DNA of 64,000 nucleotides, from contig DASREM010000028.1 in NCBI GenBank assembly GCA_035652095.1, forward strand, positions 248,001 to 312,000. The letters are read 5' to 3'. The DNA is from DASREM01 sp035652095. GTDB lineage: Bacteria; Acidobacteriota; Terriglobia; Terriglobales; Acidobacteriaceae. A program made the translations under genes and the position numbers. Below the pieces are notes generated by a model. The model searched no databases and was not told where the DNA came from. It saw only the letters and a program-made list of their open reading frames with translations. This document shows, piece by piece, positions 8,665-18,700 of this stretch; position 1 is the stretch's first letter; every line of letters begins with the position of its first letter.

Positions 8665-9288
8665 TCAGAATGATCGTGATTGCAGCTTGCTTGCGATCTC
8701 CCGGCTCACGGCTTCGACATCTTTTCCGCTGGTCTCGATCCGCAGCGTGGCGCGCAGGTAGTGCGGACGGCGCGCCTCGTACAAACTCCGAAACTGCTCC
8801 GGGTCCCGGCGCAATGGCCGAACTACCGGTTGCTGGTCACAGCGTTTCAGTAGATCATCAACGGTGGCGTCCAAAAAGATAACCATGGAGCCTGACTCTT
8901 TGATCAGTGCTGCGATTTCGGGCTGTACATAGGCCCCGCCACCGAGCGCGATTATGCAGTTTCGGGCCCGGGCCAGCAATTCACCCAACGCCTGCGATTC
9001 GGCACGGCGAAACGCCGCTTCACCGGACTCGCGAAAGATTTCTTCAATGCTGCGTTGCTCCCGGGCTACCACCTGATCGTCCAAGTCTTCGAAGTCCCAT
9101 CCCAGGAAGCGGCTGAGCATTCGCCCAACGCTGGTCTTGCCTGCGCCCATAAACCCCACCAGAAACACCAGTCGTGAGGCAGACCCGTCTTCCGGATGCT
9201 TCCCGCATTCGGGCTCACCACCTGGCCTCATTGCACTGGGCGCGTTTCCGATCAGATTTTCAGCGTTTCTTGAGGTGGATTTTACCAC
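8665..9288 (-). CDS. aroK: Shikimate kinase
   Basis: Phosphorylates shikimate at the 3-hydroxyl in the aromatic amino-acid pathway. The P-loop is GFMGAGKTSVGR, followed by the shikimate-binding DLDD segment and the GGGAYV motif; the lid region carries RPLRRDPEQF. Length is 207 residues because of a 38-residue low-complexity N-terminus. The GTG at 9288 overlaps the preceding gene by 29 bp; an ATG at 9231 would remove the overlap and still keep the whole kinase domain, so the start is uncertain. Confidence 0.92.
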   Translation of the reverse strand: MVKSTSRNAENLIGNAPSAMRPGGEPECGKHPEDGSASRLVFLVGFMGAGKTSVGRMLSRFLGWDFEDLDDQVVAREQRSIEEIFRESGEAAFRRAESQALGELLARARNCIIALGGGAYVQPEIAALIKESGSMVIFLDATVDDLLKRCDQQPVVRPLRRDPEQFRSLYEARRPHYLRATLRIETSGKDVEAVSREIASKLQSRSF

Positions 9289-10105
9289 TCATGGAGAACA
9301 ACTTAACCGAGGAGGCAGCCTTGTTCATGGTGCCTGCGAAGGCACTCCCTGCCTTTACGACGAATGAAGTGTGCTTGGGTTCGAGGGTGAAATCGTTTTC
9401 AACTTTGCCTTTTTCCGACCGCGCGCTCACGTCGAACGAGGCATACGAGGGCGCGGTGGCCTCGATGTCGCCGGTGTGGCTACTCAGGATGTAAACCCCG
9501 GCATAACCAAAATCGCCATCGTAGCGAATTTTGCCGCTCGCAGAATTCACTTCCACAAGCTTTCCATTCACCGCGGTCATTACGACATTTCCGCTGATCG
9601 AGGTCACTTCCACATGCCCGTTGACGATGTTGGCCAGCGTAATCGGTCCGTCCAGGGTTTTTACATGCACGTGGGCATTTGCGATGTCACGCAGGCTCAC
9701 GTTGGCGGCGGCGCCTTCGACGCTCAGGTCACCTTGCAGTTTCTCCGCAGTCAGGGAGCCAGTGGTGGTGTGCAGCGTGACCGCAGTGTCAATGGGCACC
9801 TGCACGTCGTACTCCACCTGCCCGCTCTGCATATCGGCGCCCGGCAACAGGTGAGATACCAGGTCAATGCGGTCGCCGCTTTGGGAACGGTCTACTTCGA
9901 CCTTATCCGACTTCAGGATCGCGATCACAAAAATCTGGCCGCCCTGGGCGGACTTCACCGAAATCGGTCCGTACACATTGGTGATGGAAACGCTTGCCTT
10001 ACCCGAAACCGGAAAACGGAATTCTTTTCGAGTTTCGGCCACGGCAACACTCGCCGTTACCAGAAGAACCACAAGGGCCAGATTTGTTTCGTATCGCCTG
10101 CGCAT
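9260..10105 (-). CDS. Exported DUF4097-type beta-helical protein
   Basis: A 281-residue protein with an N-terminal signal peptide (ALVVLLVTASVAVAE). The mature part consists of repeating short beta strands such as GNVVMTAVNGKLVEVNSASGK, the pattern of DUF4097/adhesin-like families that occur with ECF sigma factors. The start at 10105 is supported by GGGGAGAAG upstream. It follows the anti-sigma gene by 44 bp and probably belongs to the sigma regulon. The molecular role is unknown. Confidence 0.8.
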   Translation of the reverse strand: MRRRYETNLALVVLLVTASVAVAETRKEFRFPVSGKASVSITNVYGPISVKSAQGGQIFVIAILKSDKVEVDRSQSGDRIDLVSHLLPGADMQSGQVEYDVQVPIDTAVTLHTTTGSLTAEKLQGDLSVEGAAANVSLRDIANAHVHVKTLDGPITLANIVNGHVEVTSISGNVVMTAVNGKLVEVNSASGKIRYDGDFGYAGVYILSSHTGDIEATAPSYASFDVSARSEKGKVENDFTLEPKHTSFVVKAGSAFAGTMNKAASSVKLFSMSGKIHLKKR

Positions 10106-10149
10106 GTGACTTCTCCCCGCGACCCGCTCGCCCGTTCCTGCCAAACTTC

Positions 10150-11007
10150 TTAGGGCAGGGAATGATCTCCTGCCAACTGATACAGCATAGATCTCTGTTC
10201 CACAGCATTGATCAACGACTGCTGAGCTTCTTCATCGTTGGGATTGGCGCGCAACGATTGCTGTGCATCTCGAATATATGAGTTCACGCTATGCAGGTCG
10301 TTTTCGTAGCGTTGCCGCAGGCTTGGCGCTCGCGCGGCCACATCGTCCAGCATCTGCCGGTCCAGATCCGGATTCTCCAGGTCTGCCTTGGGAACGAAAT
10401 CGTCCGGCAGCACGACCACCGGCTTGCTTACGGCAATATGCTTGGGCTCAGCCGAGTCCCGATGCAGGCGGAACCCTATTCCTACGATCAACCCAGCGGC
10501 GACCGGCAACAGCCACGCAGTCTGCCACCGCCAACGCGGAAATTGCCTCACCAGAGAGCCCTTCCCGGCGGCCTTGCGTATCAGTCCCTCTTCCCGTAGC
10601 GCGATTTCAAGCGAGTTCCATACTCGAGGGCTGGGCTCCTCGGAGCCCTGGAGTTCGCGAGCTTCGCGCGCGATAACCTCGCCATCGGCCTCGTACTCAT
10701 GCAGCACGGAAGCGATCGAGGTCCATACCCGGGGGCTGGGTTCATCGGATTCGCGCAGCAGTGACGCCTGCTGCGCGATCAACTGCAAATCTTCCTGCTC
10801 TTGCTGCAATTCCGTCTGGATAAAATCCCAAACTCGAATGCTCGGCTCTTCCGAACCTTGCAAGGCACGGGATTCTTTAACGATCAGTTTTAAATCGGAA
10901 ACGACACCGGCGCAGGCGGGACAGGATTGCAGATGCTTCTCCTGCTCGGCGCTCCAGTCCTTGTCTACGATCTCTGGCAGACCTTGCTGTAACTCTGCAC
11001 AGGTCAT
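10150..11007 (-). CDS. Anti-sigma factor with zinc-binding N-terminus and triplicate repeat
   Basis: A 285-residue membrane protein encoded directly after an ECF sigma factor. Residues 25-32 form an Hx3Cx2C motif (H25, C29, C32) with C3 nearby, as in zinc anti-sigma domains that hold the sigma factor inactive. Residues 45-140 contain three copies of S(E/D)EPSxRVW at 52, 87 and 122, exactly 35 residues apart. One membrane segment (about 164-180, TAWLLPVAAGLIVGIGF) precedes a periplasmic C-terminal tail rich in predicted helix. The ATG at 11007 has the Shine-Dalgarno sequence GAGAGGAAG. The repeats are not part of standard anti-sigma domains that I know. Confidence 0.85.
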   Translation of the reverse strand: MTCAELQQGLPEIVDKDWSAEQEKHLQSCPACAGVVSDLKLIVKESRALQGSEEPSIRVWDFIQTELQQEQEDLQLIAQQASLLRESDEPSPRVWTSIASVLHEYEADGEVIAREARELQGSEEPSPRVWNSLEIALREEGLIRKAAGKGSLVRQFPRWRWQTAWLLPVAAGLIVGIGFRLHRDSAEPKHIAVSKPVVVLPDDFVPKADLENPDLDRQMLDDVAARAPSLRQRYENDLHSVNSYIRDAQQSLRANPNDEEAQQSLINAVEQRSMLYQLAGDHSLP

Positions 11008-11042
11008 ACTTCCTCTCTCCCCGATACCGCTGTTCTCGCTTC

Positions 11043-11642
11043 TCACGGCTTGGTGGCTTTTTCAGCTCTGCTCGTTTTGAGAAGCTCGCGAAGTTTCATT
11101 CGCGCCTTGTGCAACTGCGATTTGCTGTTACCGATCGAGCACCCGACCATATCGGCTATCTCATTATGCTCGTAACCTTCTACATCGTGCAGCACGAAAA
11201 TGGTGCGATAGCCCGGCGGCAGAGCCTGAATTGCACGGTCCAGGTTCAGCCGGTCAATTGAGCCGGCTAATGACGAATCGGGCGCGCCTAGTTCTTTCTT
11301 TGGCGTCTCCTCCTCAGTTTCGATCGGGTCCTCGATCGGTACCAGGCTGAGACCTTTCTTGCGTAGCCGCATCAGCACCACGTTGACTGACATCCGATGC
11401 AGCCAGGTCGAGAATGCGGATTCTCCCCGGAACGTGGCAATTTTGCGGAACAGCTGTAAGAAAGCTTCCTGAGTCAGGTCTTCGGCTTCTGCGGTGTTGG
11501 CGGTCATTCGCAAACATAGCGAATAAACCCGTCGTTTGTGCAGGTTGTACAGAGTCTCGAAAGCTTCCGCATCGCCCTGCTTGGCCCGCTCGATCGCTTC
11601 GGCTTCGGTAAGCCCGCCTCTGGATTTTCGTGCGTCCGTCAA
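11043..11642 (-). CDS. ECF-family RNA polymerase sigma factor
   Basis: Alternative sigma factor of 199 residues. Region 2 is present (LYNLHKRRVYSLCLRMTANTAEAEDLTQEAFLQ spans core and -10 contacts), and region 4 ends the protein with a helix-turn-helix around HNEIADMVGCSIGNSKSQLHKAR. Region 1.1 and region 3 are absent, as in ECF factors. The start is a TTG with AAGG five bases upstream. It forms an operon with the zinc anti-sigma gene that follows 35 bp later, so it is probably released by an envelope signal. Confidence 0.93.
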   Translation of the reverse strand: MTDARKSRGGLTEAEAIERAKQGDAEAFETLYNLHKRRVYSLCLRMTANTAEAEDLTQEAFLQLFRKIATFRGESAFSTWLHRMSVNVVLMRLRKKGLSLVPIEDPIETEEETPKKELGAPDSSLAGSIDRLNLDRAIQALPPGYRTIFVLHDVEGYEHNEIADMVGCSIGNSKSQLHKARMKLRELLKTSRAEKATKP

Positions 11643-11855
11643 ATTGCCTTTTCCGGCCGCACTTGATGGGATGCGGCGTAAATGTCTTTTCGTTGTACTG
11701 GTTGCAGCCGTTCCGCCCTAAACCCAAACTTAGGTCCGAGTTATTTATATATTGCCACAAGCGCGGTTCCGGGCCGAATATCGGCCCCGAGGCAGAATCC
11801 CAGTCCCAGCTCGTCGATGATTGTAAATGCCTCGTAAAATCATCAACTTAGGATA

Positions 11856-13268
11856 CTACGCCGCAGACGACGCGGTGGTAATCGTCTCCAACCCATGTCC
11901 GTGAGGTCCCGTCTCTCGCAGCCGCAGCAAGATCGCGAAGGTCAGGCCCACGAATCCCAAAACCGAAAATATCCACATCCCCAAGGCATAGCCGCCTGGG
12001 TTTACAGGGCCCGCCCCTCCAAAGTCGTTGGCCCACCCGACCAGCAGGTTCAGGATGAAGAAGCCGATCTGCTGGATCAGCGTCATCAGCGCGTAGGCCG
12101 TCCCCAGGCGCGATTGGTCCACGATATAGGCAACCGAGGGCCACATCACCGCCGGGATCAGCGAGAACGCAATTCCCATCAGCGAAGTCGAAATCAGGGG
12201 ATAGACCGGCAAATTCCAGATCCCATGAAACGGCACATGCAGAGCAATGGTCTGGCCGTATGGCGAATACGCCAGCATCAGGTACACCGGCATCAACAGA
12301 ATCGATCCCAGGACCATGAACAGGGCCCGCTTGCCCACGCGGTCTACCAGCAATCCAAACAACGGCGTCGCAATCATGGCGGCGAAAGGAAGAAGGCTGT
12401 TCAAAAATCCCGCCGTACTCAGCGCGGTCGCTTTCACTGCCTCCGTCGCTCCCGCGCCGCCCAGTGCGTAGGTGAGTTTATTGCTCAGCAGATCGATGGC
12501 GAAGGTGCGGAACGGAAAAATTGCCGAATAAAAAGTGAAGCAGAGCCCAACTACAAACCAGTAAGACATATTGAAGCGGAACATCTGGCTGAATTCGAGT
12601 TTGTCAACCTCTCCCGCTTTGCCTAATTCGTAGCGGCCTTCCGCATTGCTTTCGAGAAACCAATAGACAACGGCGGTCACTATGCTGAGCACGCCGGCTC
12701 CCACCGCAATCAACAACGGACCCTGCCAGCTGGGAGCGCCGCTTTCTCCCTGCGGAAAGAACACTCCACGCGCCCATGTCGGCGAATTATCAGCCGCTAC
12801 CGATGCCAGTCGCGCAATCAGCAGATTGATGCCGAACGCGAAACTCAGCTCTTTGCCCTTGAACCATTTTGCCAGCGCGGTCGTTACCGCGACGATCATG
12901 GACTCCGCGCCCAGGCCCAGCACCGTGCGTCCGGCGATCATGGTTACGGGATTCCCGCGCATGGCTGTGATCAAAGCTCCCGCCAGGCACAGCCCCGCAA
13001 AAAATGTCATGGCCTTCTTGGTGCCGATGCGATCAATGACAATTCCGCCGATCAGCAGTGTCGCCACCGCGGCCACGCTGTAGCTCGCGTTCAGCCATCC
13101 AAACTGGGTCGCCGAGAAGCCCAGTCGATCAATGAAAATGCGTTCCAGCGGGTTAATGCTGTCGTAGATGTAGTAATTTCCGCCCATCGCGACACTGATA
13201 AAGATGAGCACCATCCAGCGATAAAATGCCGACGGGCGCGGGCGCACGGTAAGCGCGGCATTAGCCAT
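11856..13268 (-). CDS. Major facilitator superfamily transporter
   Basis: A 470-residue polytopic membrane protein with about 12 hydrophobic helices and the MFS loop motif in DRIGTKKAM after helix 2, repeated as DRVGKRALF in the second half. The N-terminal SINPLERIFIDRLGFSATQFGWL resembles transporters related to MFSD1 and to organic-anion carriers. Substrate cannot be inferred. It stands alone, with 213 bp separating it from the sigma operon and a 368-bp upstream region. Confidence 0.9.
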   Translation of the reverse strand: MANAALTVRPRPSAFYRWMVLIFISVAMGGNYYIYDSINPLERIFIDRLGFSATQFGWLNASYSVAAVATLLIGGIVIDRIGTKKAMTFFAGLCLAGALITAMRGNPVTMIAGRTVLGLGAESMIVAVTTALAKWFKGKELSFAFGINLLIARLASVAADNSPTWARGVFFPQGESGAPSWQGPLLIAVGAGVLSIVTAVVYWFLESNAEGRYELGKAGEVDKLEFSQMFRFNMSYWFVVGLCFTFYSAIFPFRTFAIDLLSNKLTYALGGAGATEAVKATALSTAGFLNSLLPFAAMIATPLFGLLVDRVGKRALFMVLGSILLMPVYLMLAYSPYGQTIALHVPFHGIWNLPVYPLISTSLMGIAFSLIPAVMWPSVAYIVDQSRLGTAYALMTLIQQIGFFILNLLVGWANDFGGAGPVNPGGYALGMWIFSVLGFVGLTFAILLRLRETGPHGHGLETITTASSAA

Positions 13269-13636
13269 TCAGTTTTCCTTCTGAAACAGATTCGGCGAAG
13301 CTGAAAGATAGCACACGAGCGCAGCCAGGAACCGCTACTCATCCGTCTCACCTGGAGACAAGATCTTGCGGTGGCGGCGATGAACAGGGAAACGCCACCC
13401 AAGGAGCCCAATCTGAGTGCCACCGCCGTCCCTCGCTCCTGCCCGCCAAGTTACTGGACTGTCTAAGTCCCGAATCTACAGTGTTTCCCAACCGAATCTC
13501 GAACCCAACCCTCACTCCGAGTGTCGCATCCAAAGTCACTATTAGCGCAACTGTTTACCCTCACCACGTCTAGTCGCCGCGATTTTCGCGGTGGAAGCGC
13601 ATTGCTGAAAGTCGAACCAGAGGAGAAGGTTAACAA
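13269..13636. other. Intergenic region between MFS carrier and barrel protein
   Basis: Divergent region of 368 bp. The only clear element is the ribosome-binding site GGAGAAGG before the gene at 13637. I see no RNA gene, repeat or plausible small protein here; promoters for both flanking genes must lie within it. Confidence 0.5.
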
Positions 13637-14230
13637 ATGAAACGCTTTGCTTTACTTGCTGTCCTGGGATTCTGTATGACGGTGCCTTCCATGGTGATGG
13701 CCCAGAATACCTACGATCACGGAGAAGTCGGCGTTTTTGCTGACTATTTCCGCTTGAGTCAGACCGATCCAGTCCTCAACTTCGTGGGAATCGGTGGCCG
13801 CATCGGTTTCAACGTGCACCCGAACGTGGCGTTGGAAGCGGAAATGTCTTATGACTTCAAACGCAATTTCACCAGCACGTTCAACAATGGGTTCAGTACG
13901 CAGTTCGTCACCACCCGCGTGCGCCCGTTGACGGCACTGTTTGGACCGAAATTCCAGGCTGGGAGCAGCGGTCCCTTCCGCGCTTTTGTCACCGGTAAAC
14001 TCGGTTTCGTTAACTTCAGTACCACCAACGAGGGAGCTGCCGCCGGTTTCGTAGGCTCGTTTGGATCCATCACCGACGGTAACACTCGCTTCGCCCTTTA
14101 CCCGGGCGGCGGTGTGGAGGGCTTCTGGGGTCCCATCGGATTGCGACTGGAAGTCGGCGACGAAATCTACTTCGATAACGGCGCACAGAATAATCTGAAG
14201 GTCACCTTCGGTCCACATTTCCGGTTTTAA
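13637..14230 (+). CDS. Outer-membrane beta-barrel protein
   Basis: A 197-residue protein with a cleavable signal peptide ending SMVMAQ, followed by alternating amphipathic beta strands and a C-terminal phenylalanine (GPHFRF), the hallmark of outer-membrane barrels. The size and strand count suggest an eight-stranded OmpA/OprF-like barrel without a peptidoglycan-binding domain. A strong intrinsic terminator follows 16 bp after the stop, so it is monocistronic. Function unknown beyond the membrane location. Confidence 0.83.
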   Translation: MKRFALLAVLGFCMTVPSMVMAQNTYDHGEVGVFADYFRLSQTDPVLNFVGIGGRIGFNVHPNVALEAEMSYDFKRNFTSTFNNGFSTQFVTTRVRPLTALFGPKFQAGSSGPFRAFVTGKLGFVNFSTTNEGAAAGFVGSFGSITDGNTRFALYPGGGVEGFWGPIGLRLEVGDEIYFDNGAQNNLKVTFGPHFRF

Positions 14231-14246
14231 CTTGCGCTTTGCAGGG

Positions 14247-14277
14247 ACGGCAGCCGAGCGGCTGCCGTTTCCTTTTT
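14247..14277 (+). terminator. Intrinsic terminator after the barrel gene
   Basis: A perfect 9-bp stem (ACGGCAGCC / GGCTGCCGT) with a 4-base loop, followed by TTCCTTTTT. It sits directly downstream of the stop at 14230. Confidence 0.85.
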
Positions 14278-14337
14278 AAGCAGGACTGTGGATAGCTCTT
14301 GCGGCATGCCATCGCTCGAGTCGGCAAGACTCCTGCC

Positions 14338-14367
14338 AAGCCGGTTGCCGGCTCCTGCCACCGGCTT
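14338..14367. repeat. Inverted repeat upstream of the CBS gene
   Basis: Arms AAGCCGGT and ACCGGCTT with a 14-base loop, within a stretch that repeats the words CTCCTGCCA and GCCGG. It lacks a T-run and lies about 90 bp before the CBS gene; role unknown. Confidence 0.4.
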
Positions 14368-14459
14368 TCGCAATCACCCCTCAAGCCCCGGACGTGATAC
14401 ATTGTTTTCGCTGTCGCCACCCTGGCGCTCACCAGCACCCGTAAATCCAGGAGGTACAA

Positions 14460-14870
14460 ATGGCTCTCGCCTACGATCTCGTCAAGAACCGCCCTATTTA
14501 TTCGATGGAATCGGATCGCACCGTACTCGAAGCGGCGCGCTTCATGACCGAACGCAATATTGGCGCATTGCCGGTCATGAAGAACGGACAACTGGCGGGA
14601 ATCTTTTCCGAGCGCGACATCATGACTCGGGTTGTCGGCGCCGGGCGCGCTCCTGGAACCACCAGGCTTTCCGAGGTCATGACTCCCAATCCCAAGGCGG
14701 TCGATCCGAACGAAAGCGTCGAAGACTGCATGTTTCTGTTGCGGGAATTCGGCTTTCGCCACTTGCTGATCACCGATGGCAAGGAACTGAAAGGCTTGCT
14801 TTCGCTTCGCGATATTCTGCTCGCTTATGCCGCGGAGAAGGAAGGCGGCGCGGAGCGCATGGCGGTCTAG
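14460..14870 (+). CDS. Two-CBS-domain protein
   Basis: A 136-residue cytoplasmic protein made of a CBS pair: first domain residues about 5-65 (PIYSMESDRTVLEAARFM, GIFSERDIM), second about 72-128 (VMTPNPKAVDPNESVEDCM, GLLSLRDILLAY). CBS pairs bind adenosine ligands such as AMP, ATP or SAM and act as energy sensors; this one has no attached enzyme. AGGAGGT upstream fixes the start. It overlaps the convergent gene by 4 bp. Confidence 0.92.
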   Translation: MALAYDLVKNRPIYSMESDRTVLEAARFMTERNIGALPVMKNGQLAGIFSERDIMTRVVGAGRAPGTTRLSEVMTPNPKAVDPNESVEDCMFLLREFGFRHLLITDGKELKGLLSLRDILLAYAAEKEGGAERMAV

Positions 14871-15607
14871 AATTTTTCCGGCCGCTTCCGCAGAATCAAG
14901 TCGCCTTCGCTGGGAGGCAGAGCAAAGGGAAATTCGAGCACCCGGTCTTGCAACGGGATCCGTAAAAGGAATTCTTCTTTCGGCCGCCAGGAACCGATCC
15001 ACTTATCGCGCGCGTTGAAGAATACCCAGCCGCTGACCTCGCGTTTATCTGGCCCGAGCTTCTCGGTGTTCAGACTTTTTGTCTGGATGAACTCCTGCAA
15101 CTCAGCCTGTCCCTTCAAGTAATGCTGAAGCTTGGCCTCTTCTTCCTCTTTTTTTTCCGGATGTTTCTTGATCTCGTGCGCTGCCGCGTCCTGCAGAGTC
15201 TCGGTGTCGGCCTGCAATCGCGCGGCAACTCCGTTAGGATCAAGGGAAGAATGGAGCACATGGGAATGGCTCAGAAATTCCAGCGTGGCCTGGTCGATGC
15301 GCAACGTGACGCTGCTGTTGCCGCGGTACTTTGCCGTTACCATGACCCCGAACAGCGGCATCAGACGCTCGCGCAAGTGCTGCAGTTCCTGCGAATCGAC
15401 CGCCACAACGACCCCCACATCGTCGGACCAGATGCCATAGCGATAGCGGCCGTCATCATCGCGGCTGAAGGTGCATCCCGGGTTGCCTTCCGCCCAGCGC
15501 AGGGTTGGCGGCCCCTGCTTCTTTTTCGCAAATGTCAGAGGTGCTGCCGTCAGCAGCAGGAAAGCCGCGCACACCGACATCGAGACGCAAGTGCCATGTC
15601 TTGCCAT
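14867..15607 (-). CDS. Exported protein of unknown function
   Basis: A 246-residue protein with a signal peptide (SVCAAFLLLTAAPLTFAK). The mature part opens with a TLRWAEGNPGCTF segment and has a charged central helix (HEIKKHPEKKEEEEAKL). The C-terminal half contains WVFFNARDKWIGSW and a hydrophobic LQDRVLEFPFALPP strand. I recognise no named domain. It appears to be an acidobacterial lineage protein. The gene is convergent with the CBS gene. Confidence 0.7.
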   Translation of the reverse strand: MARHGTCVSMSVCAAFLLLTAAPLTFAKKKQGPPTLRWAEGNPGCTFSRDDDGRYRYGIWSDDVGVVVAVDSQELQHLRERLMPLFGVMVTAKYRGNSSVTLRIDQATLEFLSHSHVLHSSLDPNGVAARLQADTETLQDAAAHEIKKHPEKKEEEEAKLQHYLKGQAELQEFIQTKSLNTEKLGPDKREVSGWVFFNARDKWIGSWRPKEEFLLRIPLQDRVLEFPFALPPSEGDLILRKRPEKF

Positions 15608-15744
15608 GAGTTTGCCCTAGCCTAACCAGTCATGCCCCAGTGATCAATTGAAAACTCGAAGTCCGCAAACCGCCGGTAATCGAATTGGCGCATGGCCAGA
15701 AGCAGGGGAGACGCAGTTCCACCGCGTCTCCTGGGTGCGACATC

Positions 15745-18700
15745 TTACTTTACCGTCAACGTGAGAGCCTGGCTATGCGAGAGGCTTCCGCTGGTGCCGG
15801 TTACGGTGATGGTATACGTCGTGCCATTGCCTCCTCCCCCACCGCCCCCGCCACCTCCACTTCCGCTGCTGCCACACGCGGCCAGAAGTAGCAAGCCGGA
15901 AAGCGCCAGGACTCCCAGAAGGATCGTGAACGCTTTCTTGCGCCATGTCCCGAGCAGGGCCACACCGCAGACCGGCAGCCACGCAACATAGAAGGGCAGC
16001 GACTGTCGCAGCCCTGCGCGTGGCGTGCTGGATGTGGTGCTCACTGTGAGTGTGGAAGTGCCGCTGCCATTTACCGAACCCGGATTGAAGGAGCAACTGG
16101 GAGGACTGCTCACCGTCGGAGTAATGCTGCTGCAGGACAGCGCCACCGGTCCTGCAAAACCGCCAGTCGCCGCGATGGTGACGGTCGAAGACGCACTACT
16201 TCCCGCCGTGATGGAAGCCGGCGAGAGCGCCGTCGCCGATAGTGTGAAGTCCGCGCCTGCCGTAACCGTCAAGGTCACTGTCGTGCTGTGTGCCAGCGCG
16301 CCCGAGGTGCCTGTCACGGTAAAGGTGTAACTGCCGGCGGCCACTCCGGTTGTAGAAACGGTCAGGGTTGAAATCCCCGAGCCGGCTACCGAGGTGGGAT
16401 TAAATGAACAGGTTGGGCCTGTCGGAGTAATGTTGCTGCAGGACAGCGCCACCGTTCCACTGAACCCAAAGAGACCGGTAACAGTCACCGTCGAGGTGGC
16501 CGATGTACCCGCTGTGACCGATGCCGGGGAGAGCGCGGTTGCGGACACGCTGAAATCAGGCGTGCCGGCACTCGGCGCGAACTTGGCCACGAACGCGTCG
16601 GCCACTCCGCCGCCGAATGCGGTTTGGAAGGCTCCGCTGCTCGCCGGGAAATCTGCGGACGACGTATCGCCGACAACGTAGATATTGTTCGACGCGTCCA
16701 CCACGATAGCGCCCGAAACTCCCGTGCTGGTGACATCTTCCTGGCCGCTGCCCCCCAGATAGGTTGAAAATGTCATCGTCGAGCCCACGAACTCGCTCAC
16801 AAAGGCGTCGTTTGCCCCTCCGCCCGTTGCTGCCTGCGTTGGATTGACCGTAGGGAAATCGGTCGAACCGGTCTGGCCTGTGACATAGATGTTGTTGCTG
16901 CCATCCAGCGCAATCCCGACTCCAATTTCGCTGTTCGTGCCCCCCAGATAGGTTGAGAACGAAAGGCTGCTCGCGGTCGCATCGAACTTGGTCACAAATG
17001 CGTCTTGAGTTCCGCTCAGCGACCCTTGCGAGGCGCTTGCCGTGGGGAAATCCCCCGAGGTTGTTGAACCGGTTACATGCGCGTTCCCCGATCCATCCAC
17101 TGCAATGGCATATGCATTCTCGTCTCCCGATCCTCCCAGCAAAGTCGAGTACGACAGGGAAGCGTTGCCGGTCTGTGTTGTATCTACTTTGCAGACGAAA
17201 GCGTCCGTGCCTCCACCCGCCGTGGTTTGGAATACCCCGGCGGTGGTCGGGAATGCTGTCGCCCCCGAGGGAATGGTGTTGCCGGTGATATAAACCTTCC
17301 CGCCTGACAGGGCGATGCCGGTGGCGTTATCCACGCCGCTGCCCCCGAGATAGGTGGAGTAGACCAACGCGGTAGCGGTTGGATTCAATTCGGTAACGAA
17401 GGCATCGGCGTTCCCGCCAAAGACCGATTGGAAGGCGTTGAGAGTAGGGAAGTCACTCGAATCGGCCTCTCCCGTCACATAAGTATTGAACGACGAGTCA
17501 ATGGTGATGCCAACCCCGGCATCGTTGCTGCTGCCTCCCAAATAGGTGGCGTAAGAGATCGCGCCGGAAGAGTTCAGTTTGGCGACAAACGCGTTCAACG
17601 GTCCGTTAAGCGTGCTTTGGAACACGCCGGCCGTTACGGGAAAATCCGCGGATCCTGTGCCACCGGTCACGTAGGCGTTTCCCGAGGAATCGATGGCGAT
17701 TCCGTTGCCACTCTCGTCGCCCGATCCTCCGAAGAGCGTCGAATAAAGTTGCGCCGTGCCGCTCGCATTGAGCTTGAAAACATAGGCGTCGTGGCCTCCG
17801 CCGGCAAAGGTCCCGGCGGAATGCGGGAAAGTCGCATCTCCCGCTTCGCCCGTGATGTATGCGTTTCCACTGCTGTCTACCGCAACGCTAGTCGCCTGAT
17901 CTTCTCCGGTGCCGCCGATATATGTCGCGTAGCTGACCGTAGGATCGATCACCAGTTCCTGGCTCTTGTCGTAAGGCCCCAGCGCAAACCTGACTTTACC
18001 GCCCGCCAACACAAACCGGGCATCCACCGCCCGCCGCCCGCTTGCACTCTCTTGGTAGGCCACTGGTCTGTGCAGGCGAACCTCTCCCGCGTCGGAGAAG
18101 AGAATCAGGTCGCCGTTCTGGTCGGTTCGCAGCCGCCGGCTTCCTGAAAACTGGAGCGCAATCTGTGAAGCGTCAGCATGAGGTTTGACCACGAAGTCGA
18201 ATTCCACCTGTCGCTGCGCGCCGTGAAAGGCGAGGTCAACCCCGGGATAAGCGCCTTCGTAGTTCACGCGCCCGAATTGCGGCACGTTCGTCCGCCATTT
18301 TGAGGGATCTTTCCCGAGGTAATAATTGCTGACCCCCGCTTGAGGATCGCTAGCCATGATGTTCTTGGTAGTGCCTGCGTCCGCCAGTCCCATACGCAGC
18401 GCAACCGAAACAGCGGGCCGGCCGTGGGACCCGGGTTTGCTGAACGACACCACAGCATCCCGCGCAGTAAGGAACAGCACATATCCATTTCCGCGCGCCA
18501 TGTATTTCACTTCCGGATCGGTCTGTCCAAGGTTGGGCTCGAAGGCGAGCGGCAGCTTTCCGTACTCAGTCAGGACTCGCCGCCTGTTCTCCATTACGTC
18601 CCGCGGCGGCGTGGATGGGTGGGTCGCAATCGGAGTGCGGCTGTCATTGTGGTTCGAGTACTTCTGTACTCCTATTACAAGAGCCGCAATCACAGCGACT

